Source: DASWIV01 sp036397475
GTDB taxonomy: Bacteria; JAJVIF01; JAPKYR01
Direction of reading: 5' to 3'
Assembly: GCA_036397475.1 (NCBI GenBank)
Contig: DASWIV010000383.1
Location: forward strand, 1 to 7,145
DNA length: 7,145 bases
The notes under the pieces were generated by a model, which was given only the letters and a program-made list of their open reading frames with translations, was not told the origin of the DNA and did no database searches. The position numbers and the translations under genes were made by a program. Below, piece after piece: positions 1 to 5,574 of this stretch (the first letter of the stretch is position 1; every line of letters begins with the position of its first letter).

Positions 1-32
1 TAGAGCGCGTTTTCCTTGTTGTACATTTTTGG

Positions 33-374
33 TTGCACTTGTCGAACACATCATCGACTTACTTCATGTCCCGACCGGTGGCACTACGATGTGGCGAAAA
101 ATGGGGACTGACCGAATACCGATTCAAGACCTTGCTCGACCGACTTCGCAACGGCGAGTTTCCGATTGAGATGATCCGGGAAGGTGAAAAGGGACTTCCG
201 CGAAAAAATAAGATGCTCCGCGCCGCCGAATACCGGATACCCGATCCGCCGAAATCCGAGGGAGCCATTTTAGGGGAAATGGATTTGGACGGTTTCCTGA
301 AATTAGTGGTTTCGGAATGTCCCCCCCTTCCCCCAGACCCCCCAAAGAGAGAAGACGGGGAGGGAGATTGCTAG
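33..374 (+). CDS. Small hypothetical protein upstream of the recombinase
   Basis: I do not recognise this protein. From the TTG at 33 it is 113 residues. An ATG at 66 gives a 102-residue version that looks better, because the first 11 residues are low-complexity. Neither start has a clear Shine-Dalgarno sequence. The frame is also open to the left edge, so the gene may be 5'-truncated by the window. The middle part (about residues 20-60) is charged, with a WGLTEYRFKTLLDRLR stretch that could form a DNA-binding helix pair, followed by a basic segment. The C-terminus is proline-rich (PPLPPDPP), encoded by a run of C tracts. Arginine codon choice (CGA, CGC) resembles that of the recombinase, which supports real coding and a shared origin. 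It ends 108 bases before the recombinase. By position it could be an accessory or directionality protein, but nothing in the sequence proves that. Confidence 0.5.
   Translation: MHLSNTSSTYFMSRPVALRCGEKWGLTEYRFKTLLDRLRNGEFPIEMIREGEKGLPRKNKMLRAAEYRIPDPPKSEGAILGEMDLDGFLKLVVSECPPLPPDPPKREDGEGDC
321..343 (-). other. G-quadruplex-prone C/G tract
   Basis: The plus strand has runs of seven, five and six C separated by TT and AGA. The minus strand therefore carries three long G runs with 2-3 base loops, enough for four GGG blocks if the longest run is split. The tract encodes the proline-rich tail of the small ORF. It is followed by GGGGAGGG (357-364), which can pair with part of it in the transcript. 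Quadruplex formation is predicted from pattern alone. Confidence 0.4.
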
Positions 375-468
375 TATGTTGGACACTTTCCGGTCTATAC
401 CAGTGCATCTTGCTCTACAAGCGGGATTCGTGATAGAAGCAAGTTAGAAATACGACACAATATCCAAC

Positions 469-476
469 AAGGAAAA
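469..476 (+). promoter_or_regulatory. Ribosome binding site of the recombinase
   Basis: AAGGAAAA lies 6 bases before the ATG at 483 (its AAGGA core 9 bases before), a workable spacing that supports this start. The site lies entirely inside the right arm of the 12-base inverted repeat. No convincing promoter was found in the 108 bases between the small ORF and this gene, so the recombinase may be read from a promoter further upstream. Confidence 0.6.
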
Positions 477-482
477 GCCATC

Positions 483-1919
483 ATGCAGACAGCCGTCATT
501 TACGCTAGAGTTTCATCGAAAGAACAGGAACGCGAAGGGTATTCGATACCGGCGCAACTCGAACTCATTCGTGGACTCGCGCAAAAGAGAAACTTCGAGA
601 TCGTCGAGGAATTCATCGACGTTGAATCCGCAAAGCAAGCGGGACGCACAAATTTCGGCGCGATGATCAAATTTCTCAAGTCGAACCGCGTGGACGCCAT
701 CATCTGCCACAAAGTTGATCGCCTATGCAGGAATTTCCGCGACTTCGTGACCGTCGACGAACTTGGGATCGCGCCGGTGTTTGTAGAAGAAGAATTCCCG
801 GATAATGCAAGCGGCAAGCTGACGTATGGCTTAAAAGTCTTACTTGCGAAGCACTATATCGACAACCTATCCGACGAAGTGAAGAAAGGAACCCGACAGA
901 AGATCATGCGCGGTGAATGGCCGCATCTTGCGCCGTACGGCTACCGCAACGGCAAGAAGCATAAGAATCTCGAAATAGAACCGCGTGAAGCGGAGAATGT
1001 TCTGTACTTTTTCAAGAATTACGCGACCGGACACTATTCACTTCACACCCTGCGAGAAAAATTCAGGAACGACGGGCGAATCTACAAGGATCGTTTACGC
1101 TTGCCGAGCAAGAGTCAACTAGAAAAAATTCTCAAGAACCCGTTTTATTACGGTGTCATGGTGATCAAAGGCGAGACATATCACGGCAATCACGATGCGA
1201 TTATCGACAAAGACCTGTTCGACCGAGTGCAAGGCGTGTTCCGTGCCGCGAACAAGCCGAAATCCGTCCGGCGCGACTTCGCATACGCCGGTTTAATGAC
1301 GTGCGCGAATTGCGGTTGCGCGATCACGGCTGAAATCAAAAAGGGGAAGTACGTATACTACCATTGCACCAACGGACGCGGGAACTGCAAACCGGTGTTT
1401 GTGCGTCAGGAATCTCTCGATGAACAGTTTGAGGAAGCGGTACGCGGTCTGAATTTTGACACGAAACTGCATGATCTGATTATCAGGACACTCCGTGATG
1501 ACAACGAAACGGAGATTGAACTTAGAAAGTCTGTCGTTCAAGACCTAAAGAAGCGAAAGGAAATGTTACATAGGCGACTGGATCAGGCTTACACGGACAA
1601 ACTCGACGGGATAATTTCCGAAGATCTATGGCGTGAGAAGTCGAAATCGTGGACGGATGAACTTTCGGAAATCGAATGGCAAATGAACTCGAAAAACGGC
1701 TCCGGGACACACTGGCTCGAACTAGGGACTAAAATTATAGAACTCGCTAAAAACGCCTATTCATCTTACTTACAGGCGGATTGGTCTCAAAAACGCAATT
1801 TACTAAAAATTCTACTATCGAACTCGACCCTGTCGGGCTGTAAGGTGCATTATTCCTACAAAAAACCCTTCGATTTGCTGGTCGAAGGGGGGCTAAATCC
1901 TAACTGGCTGGGGAGCTAG
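483..1919 (+). CDS. Large serine recombinase (site-specific integrase of a mobile element)
   Basis: This 478-residue protein has the length and domain order of large serine recombinases, which integrate and excise DNA through a serine-DNA covalent intermediate. The N-terminal resolvase domain (about 1-140) has YARVSSKEQ with the catalytic serine at S11 and R9 beside it, R55 in the position of the first conserved active-site arginine, and DRLCR with R80 and R83. The recombinase domain follows (about 145-255). A zinc ribbon comes next (C274, C277, C295, C302), then a charged, probably coiled-coil segment (about 345-400). All key residues are present, so it looks active. The ATG at 483 has AAGGA upstream. 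The 3' end is unusual: W475 to the stop codon is read from the antisense of tRNA-Gln, and K460-G469 is read across the tRNA terminator. Which element it serves is unknown. Confidence 0.93.
   Translation: MQTAVIYARVSSKEQEREGYSIPAQLELIRGLAQKRNFEIVEEFIDVESAKQAGRTNFGAMIKFLKSNRVDAIICHKVDRLCRNFRDFVTVDELGIAPVFVEEEFPDNASGKLTYGLKVLLAKHYIDNLSDEVKKGTRQKIMRGEWPHLAPYGYRNGKKHKNLEIEPREAENVLYFFKNYATGHYSLHTLREKFRNDGRIYKDRLRLPSKSQLEKILKNPFYYGVMVIKGETYHGNHDAIIDKDLFDRVQGVFRAANKPKSVRRDFAYAGLMTCANCGCAITAEIKKGKYVYYHCTNGRGNCKPVFVRQESLDEQFEEAVRGLNFDTKLHDLIIRTLRDDNETEIELRKSVVQDLKKRKEMLHRRLDQAYTDKLDGIISEDLWREKSKSWTDELSEIEWQMNSKNGSGTHWLELGTKIIELAKNAYSSYLQADWSQKRNLLKILLSNSTLSGCKVHYSYKKPFDLLVEGGLNPNWLGS
1860..1889 (-). 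terminator. Intrinsic terminator of tRNA-Gln inside the recombinase gene
   Basis: On the minus strand CCCTTCGA and TCGAAGGG (1866-1889) form a perfect 8-bp stem with an 8-base loop, followed directly by six T (1865-1860). This is a textbook Rho-independent terminator. It starts 15 bases beyond the encoded CCA of tRNA-Gln. The plus strand has no T run after the stem, so it acts only on minus-strand transcripts. It overlaps recombinase codons 460-469 (KKPFDLLVEG). Confidence 0.87.
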
Positions 1920-1978
1920 GAATCGAACCCAGATATCCAGGGCCAGAACCTGGCGCCCTACCGTTGGACTACTCCCCA
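1905..1978 (-). tRNA. trnQ: tRNA-Gln (anticodon CUG), CCA encoded
   Basis: The minus strand folds into a complete 74-base cloverleaf. The acceptor TGGGGAG (1978-1972) pairs with CTCCCCA (1915-1909), followed by discriminator G and an encoded CCA (1907-1905). The D arm has 4-bp stems GTCC/GGGC. The anticodon stem CCAGG/CCTGG carries loop TTCTGGC, with anticodon CTG at 1946-1944. The variable loop is 4 bases, and the T arm (1932-1916) contains GTTCGATTC. The 5' U at base 1 is typical of glutamine tRNA. Its promoter is at 1991-2019 and its terminator at 1860-1889. The recombinase gene overlaps its last 15 bases on the other strand, so this 3' end is the probable integration site. Confidence 0.96.
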
Positions 1979-1990
1979 GCGCGGCTGATT

Positions 1991-2019
1991 AATCTATACC
2001 AATGCATCCCCTAAGTCAA
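1991..2019 (-). promoter_or_regulatory. Promoter of tRNA-Gln
   Basis: On the minus strand TTGACT (2019-2014) is a five-of-six match to the -35 box. TGGTATAGATT follows, offering TATAGA as an extended -10 at 15 bases or TAGATT (1996-1991) at 17 bases. The tRNA 5' end is 13 bases beyond, which suits a short leader. The assignment rests on pattern and position. Confidence 0.65.
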
Positions 2020-2045
2020 GACCAGCGGGCACCCGGCAGGGCATT

Positions 2046-3290
2046 TTACGTCAGCATCCATTTGAACAGGTAATAAAGCAATGCGCACACCACTCCTGAG
2101 ACCGGTACAGTGGTGAGCCAGCTGACCGCAACTTCCTTAACCACCTTCATATTCACCGAATTTATTCCACGTGAGAGTCCAATGCCTATTACCGCTCCTA
2201 CAAGGCAATGGGTGGTGCTGACAGGGAGTCCCATTTTACTGCATATCAATACTGTGGTGGCAGCCCCGAATTCAGCGGCGAATCCACGTGTCGGGGATAT
2301 CATTGTGATGCTCATCCCCACAGTTTTCATGACCTTATAACCCCATGTCGCCAGGCCAATTACAATTCCCGCACCCCCGAGCATAAGTGTCCATGGTGGT
2401 ACTGTATTCGTAAGAGTTTCAATACTTCCCGACGCGACATTTACGACTGCAGCTAATGGTCCGATTGCGTTTGCGACATCGTTGGCACCATGTGCGAATG
2501 CCATGTAACATGCGGTCATTATCTGGAGGGTAGAAAATATTCTCTCGACATGTCTCCGCGAGTGCCCGATGGCGCCCTTTTCAACCACACGGGGAATTAA
2601 TATTCGTCCGGCGATCGCTACTATCAATCCAATCCCAAATGAGATCGCGATTATCTGGAAATTTGAAAATTCCAGATTCAGATTTTTAAGCCCCTTGAAA
2701 AACATGCTGAGGGTGATCACGAAGAACATCAAGAACAGTAGCATGGGTACTATCTGGATCAATGCCTTGCGCGGATCTTTACGCCGGATTATCCCACGAA
2801 GGATCACCAGGAAAACGAGCCACGCGATAATACCGCCGACGATCGGGCTGATTATCCAGCTTGCGATAATTTTCCAGATGGTGTCCCATTTAATCAGTCC
2901 GATGCCGCCGCTGGCGATCCCGAAGCCCATGATTGCTCCGAGAATAGAATGAGTTGTCGAATTCGGCCAGCCGCGCCATGTCGCGAATTGAAGCCATATC
3001 CCGGCTGCAAGCAGTGACGACATCATTCCGATCATCAGGTCTAAGGTGTTGTCGGTGAAGAACTCTACATCGATAATTTTTCCCTGGATTGTTGCGGTGA
3101 CATGGCTTCCTACAAAAAACGCGCCGGCAAATTCGAAGACGGCGGCGACCAGAATAGCTCGTTTATAGGTGAGAGCGCGGGAGCCTACACTTGTCCCCAT
3201 GGCGTTGGCGACATCGTTAGCGCCAATATTCCACGCCATGTAAAATCCGAAGATTCCCGTAAGAACAAGTATTAATGAAACCGGTTCCAA
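2046..3290 (-). CDS. pit: PiT-family inorganic phosphate permease
   Basis: This 414-residue inner-membrane protein belongs to the PiT/Pho4 family of low-affinity phosphate transporters, which take up phosphate (often as metal-phosphate) with a proton or sodium ion. The family's inverted duplication is clear: GANDVANA at residues 23-30 and again at 268-275, each followed by an STTH motif (NSTTHS near 110, VSTTHC near 358). The rest is about ten hydrophobic helices with a basic cytoplasmic loop near 165-175. The start is TTG at 3290, because an in-frame TAG lies only three codons upstream and the next ATG (codon 18) would cut the first helix and motif. The Shine-Dalgarno is weak (GAG about 7 bases away). 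The gene lies 73 bases behind the DUF47 gene on the same strand, the usual PiT accessory arrangement. Substrate and ion are inferred from the family. Confidence 0.95.
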   Translation of the reverse strand: MEPVSLILVLTGIFGFYMAWNIGANDVANAMGTSVGSRALTYKRAILVAAVFEFAGAFFVGSHVTATIQGKIIDVEFFTDNTLDLMIGMMSSLLAAGIWLQFATWRGWPNSTTHSILGAIMGFGIASGGIGLIKWDTIWKIIASWIISPIVGGIIAWLVFLVILRGIIRRKDPRKALIQIVPMLLFLMFFVITLSMFFKGLKNLNLEFSNFQIIAISFGIGLIVAIAGRILIPRVVEKGAIGHSRRHVERIFSTLQIMTACYMAFAHGANDVANAIGPLAAVVNVASGSIETLTNTVPPWTLMLGGAGIVIGLATWGYKVMKTVGMSITMISPTRGFAAEFGAATTVLICSKMGLPVSTTHCLVGAVIGIGLSRGINSVNMKVVKEVAVSWLTTVPVSGVVCALLYYLFKWMLT

Positions 3291-3323
3291 ATCTCGGCTC
3301 TATAATTCCTTCAGGTTTGAATT

Positions 3324-3353
3324 CCCCGGAAGACCCCGGGGGAGGGTACCCTC
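3324..3353 (-). other. G+C-rich hairpin and palindrome between DUF47 and pit
   Basis: CCCCGG (3324-3329) and CCGGGG (3336-3341) form a 6-bp all-G/C stem with a 6-base loop on either strand. Immediately beside it GAGGGTACCCTC (3342-3353) is a perfect 12-base palindrome. No T run follows on the minus strand, so this is not a standard terminator. It could slow or partly stop transcription, protect or process the DUF47 end of the mRNA, or bind a dimeric protein. These roles are inferred. Confidence 0.5.
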
Positions 3354-3363
3354 TTCACAATCT

Positions 3364-4041
3364 CTATTTTACAAGAGTCCTTCTCAATTCCTTAGAATAT
3401 CTTTCCGCCGCGTTGGCGATGCGCCCCAGATTTTTTATGATCTCAACCCACATCACGATCTCGACAGGCTTAAGGTTGTCCGCCGCAAGAACCAGCGCCT
3501 GGCTGAGTTTGTACTGGCGTTTGTCCGCCCTCCATTCAAGTTCGCCGATGTTATGTATCATTTTCTGGACCCTGTCGGCTTCCGCTCCTCCAAATCCGGC
3601 TTCCAGCAGTTCATCCATTTCATTGCCGATAGCCATCGCTTCGTGAACACAGTCCATGACCAGCCCAACCACACGGTCGAGTTCCTCGACAATGGATTCA
3701 GGTACGCTAAGGTTTTCCATTATGGTTATGGCTACCGCAAGATCCTCGACCCTGTCAGCTATCTCGTCCTGTGATGAAAGAAGCCGTAAAAGGTCGCGGC
3801 GGTCTACTGGAAGGAACACGGTTTTAGGAAGGTGATTCCGGATCTCATTTTTCAATTCATCCGAATCGTGCTCAAGCGCCATTATTTCCTTGGCGACATT
3901 CTTGGTGGATGTACTGTCGCCTTTTTTAAGCGCATCAATGATGACCGGGACTTTTTCCGCGGTCTCCACGCATTTTTTAAGATGCTCTGTGAGAGGCTCG
4001 AAGGGAGATTTTGCGAATATCTGGAATATGTTGGGAGCCAT
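3364..4041 (-). CDS. DUF47 family PhoU-like protein, probable PiT accessory protein
   Basis: This 225-residue, almost wholly helical cytoplasmic protein matches the DUF47 (TIGR00153-type) family, distant relatives of PhoU and commonly encoded next to PiT permeases, where they are thought to modulate phosphate transport. The family length of about 210-225 is met. Visible acidic PhoU-like motifs are EIMALEHDSDELKNEI (52-67) and QDEIADRVEDLA (91-102), which in PhoU-like folds hold metal ions. A matching second-half element, GRIANAAERY, lies at 206-215. There is no signal peptide or membrane helix. The ATG at 4041 has GGA six bases upstream. A strong promoter lies about 55 bases upstream, and pit follows 73 bases downstream, so the two are probably one transcription unit. 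The assignment is firm, but the exact regulatory role is known only from the family. Confidence 0.9.
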   Translation of the reverse strand: MAPNIFQIFAKSPFEPLTEHLKKCVETAEKVPVIIDALKKGDSTSTKNVAKEIMALEHDSDELKNEIRNHLPKTVFLPVDRRDLLRLLSSQDEIADRVEDLAVAITIMENLSVPESIVEELDRVVGLVMDCVHEAMAIGNEMDELLEAGFGGAEADRVQKMIHNIGELEWRADKRQYKLSQALVLAADNLKPVEIVMWVEIIKNLGRIANAAERYSKELRRTLVK

Positions 4042-4055
4042 TATTTTTCCGGAGT

Positions 4056-4088
4056 AAATTTATTCGGTATTTGCCGAAATATGAATTT
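4056..4088 (-). promoter_or_regulatory. Hairpin in the DUF47 mRNA leader
   Basis: TTCGG (4063-4067) and CCGAA (4074-4078) pair around a 6-base loop. Outside them AAATT (4056-4060) and AATTT (4084-4088) can extend the stem after a small internal loop. It lies in the leader of about 48 bases expected from the promoter at 4096-4125. No known riboswitch is recognised, and a regulatory role is only possible. Confidence 0.3.
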
Positions 4089-4095
4089 CACGCGG

Positions 4096-4125
4096 AGTAT
4101 AACAGATTAGTTTGCCATATGTAAT
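4096..4125 (-). promoter_or_regulatory. Promoter of the DUF47-pit operon
   Basis: On the minus strand TGTTATACT (4104-4096) is an extended -10 (TGn plus TATACT, five of six). ATTACA (4125-4120) lies 18 bases upstream as a four-of-six -35. This places the transcript start about 48 bases before the DUF47 ATG. I see no clear Pho box of repeated CTGTCAT-like units beside it. Confidence 0.6.
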
Positions 4126-4167
4126 AAATAATTTATGATCAGAAATAAGAGGGATCAGTTTCCTTGA

Positions 4168-4196
4168 TTGCCAAAGTGAAGGATAGCCAATATTTG
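4168..4196 (+). promoter_or_regulatory. Candidate promoter of egtBD
   Basis: TTGCCA (4168-4173, five of six to the -35 box) is followed after 17 bases by TATTTG (4191-4196), a weak -10. It would give a leader of about 20 bases carrying AGGG at 4213-4216 before the ATG at 4225. The region is shared with the divergent DUF47-pit promoter, 43 bases away. Confidence 0.4.
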
Positions 4197-4224
4197 AAAT
4201 GGGGCTTTCGATAGGGTATGTTTA

Positions 4225-5574
4225 ATGGACGATATTTCTTTAATTATTACAGCGGGGGGAAATATGCAATCCGTAAAGTCTGCAGGCACTAAATTACCGG
4301 ACATACAGTTTAATAAAAGGGACTTCAGTCCGGATAAACTCCTGGCTGGATTTAACTACGTCCGGTCGTTCGGCGAATCGCTTTGTGAGCCGCTCGAAAC
4401 AGAAGACTATGTGGTTCAATCTATGCCGGAAGCGAGCCCCACAAAATGGCATCTCGCCCATACGACATGGTTCTTCGAGACATTCATCCTTCGCGACCAT
4501 CTCCCGGACTACACGGAATACCATCCCCTTTATAATTTCCTGTTCAATTCCTATTACAACGCGATCGGTGATATGTGGAAACGTCCGGTACGTGGCATGT
4601 TATCTCGTCCAACTGTGGAGGACATTTATAAATACCGGGAGCATGTTAATGAAGGCATGGCCAGATTTATCAAAGGATTATCCGGTGACAGGCTGGCCGA
4701 TTTATCACCCCTGATAGTCCTTGGGCTTCACCACGAGCAGCAGCACCAGGAATTAATTCTTACCGATATCAAACATGTTCTTTCGCACAATCCTCTACAT
4801 CCGCGGTATAGAGAGAAAATAAAAACAGCGGATATAAATGTATCGAAGCATGAGTGGCTGCATTTTCCCGGTGGAATGGTCTCTATCGGGCACGAGGGCG
4901 AAGGGTTTTACTATGACAACGAAGGACCGCGCCATGAGACATTCATGCGCCCTTATCTTCTCGCGAATAGGCTGGTCACGTGCGGGGAATATATAAATTT
5001 CATTGATGAAGGTGGGTACAAACGCCCCGAATTCTGGCTTGACCTAGGATGGTATACAGTGAAGAATGAAGGATGGCAGTCGCCGTTGTACTGGGAGAGA
5101 TTCGATGGCGAATGGCGGCATTTTACATTGAACGGTTTTGTCCCGGTAAATTTATCGGAACCGATAACTCACCTGAGTTATTTTGAGGCTGATGCTTACG
5201 CCCGATGGGCGGAATGCAGGCTCCCTACGGAATTTGAATGGGAAGCGGCGTCGGGGGATGTCCCGATCGACGGAAATCTGGTCGAGAGTGGAAATTATCA
5301 TACGAGAGCGGCGGAACTTAAGCCCGGCGCACCTAGCCAGATGTACGGCGATGTCTGGGAGTGGACGCAGAGCCATTACTCGCCGTATCCCGGATTTGTC
5401 GCGGCTCCCGGGGCGGTAGGGGAATATAATGGGAAGTTTATGGTCAATCAGTTTGTTTTGAGGGGCGGATCGTTCGGTACGTCGGCGACTCACGTGCGTC
5501 CGACATACAGAAATTTCTGGGCTCCCCACACCAGATTTCAGTTTTCCGGATTGCGGTTAGCCAAGGATCAATGA
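4225..5574 (+). CDS. egtB: EgtB, iron-dependent sulfoxide synthase of ergothioneine synthesis
   Basis: EgtB uses non-haem iron and oxygen to join hercynine to a thiol (cysteine or gamma-glutamylcysteine), making the sulfoxide precursor of ergothioneine. The 449-residue protein has the DinB-like N-terminal domain with the three iron-binding histidines: H79 in WHLAHTTWFFE, and H170 and H174 in HHEQQHQELILTDIKH. The C-terminal formylglycine-enzyme-like domain (about 210-449) shows FPGGMVSIG, RLPTEFEWEAA, GDVWEWTQS and VLRGGSF. The start is ATG 4225 with AGGG 8 bases upstream. ATG 4264, behind a GGGGGGA run, would remove 13 unconserved residues and is nearly as likely. The gene overlaps egtD by ATGA. 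The end, NFWAPHTRFQFSGLR, lacks the WD..RRQ pattern of actinobacterial enzymes, and a YY pair is present at 110-111. Both suggest the cysteine-using type, which is an inference. There is no methyltransferase fusion, so it is not OvoA. Confidence 0.95.
   Translation: MDDISLIITAGGNMQSVKSAGTKLPDIQFNKRDFSPDKLLAGFNYVRSFGESLCEPLETEDYVVQSMPEASPTKWHLAHTTWFFETFILRDHLPDYTEYHPLYNFLFNSYYNAIGDMWKRPVRGMLSRPTVEDIYKYREHVNEGMARFIKGLSGDRLADLSPLIVLGLHHEQQHQELILTDIKHVLSHNPLHPRYREKIKTADINVSKHEWLHFPGGMVSIGHEGEGFYYDNEGPRHETFMRPYLLANRLVTCGEYINFIDEGGYKRPEFWLDLGWYTVKNEGWQSPLYWERFDGEWRHFTLNGFVPVNLSEPITHLSYFEADAYARWAECRLPTEFEWEAASGDVPIDGNLVESGNYHTRAAELKPGAPSQMYGDVWEWTQSHYSPYPGFVAAPGAVGEYNGKFMVNQFVLRGGSFGTSATHVRPTYRNFWAPHTRFQFSGLRLAKDQ

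Larger units (their letters stand above)
10..476. repeat. 12-base inverted repeat flanking the small ORF
   Basis: TTTTCCTTGTTG at 10-21 is the exact reverse complement of CAACAAGGAAAA at 465-476. The right arm contains the likely ribosome binding site of the recombinase. If one transcript spans both arms, they could pair and hide that site. A perfect 12-base inverted match is expected a few times by chance in 7 kb, but it is unlikely within the first 480 bases. A functional role is inferred only. Confidence 0.35.
1..1919. mobile_element. Right end of an integrated element using a serine recombinase at tRNA-Gln (left end outside window)
   Basis: The sequence shows a complete large serine recombinase gene with its 3' end overlapping the 3' end of a tRNA gene, preceded by a small unrecognised ORF. 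A recombinase next to the 3' part of a tRNA is the classic layout of an integrated genomic island or prophage end, although tRNA sites are more usual for tyrosine recombinases. Host-type genes (phosphate transport, ergothioneine) begin just beyond the tRNA, so the boundary should lie in or near 1905-1932. I found no second copy of the tRNA 3' end in the window, so the left boundary, the size and the cargo are unknown. Being mobile is an inference from gene content and position. Confidence 0.6.

Noticed and set aside
33..374. The small ORF as a frameshifted remnant of a larger gene
   Set aside because: The C runs could cause a shift, but I saw no recognisable protein continuing in another frame after them. 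The left edge prevents a full test.
410..437. Promoter for the recombinase (TTGCTC ... GATAGA)
   Set aside because: Both boxes match only about half of the consensus, so it cannot be told from background.
1979..2045. Terminator for pit in GCCGGGTGCCCGC (minus strand)
   Set aside because: The only strong pairing leaves a 2-base loop, which cannot form, and no T run follows.
2110..2952. Plus-strand open frames of 76-127 codons opposite pit
   Set aside because: They are shadows of a clear transporter gene, with no ribosome binding sites or recognisable protein features.
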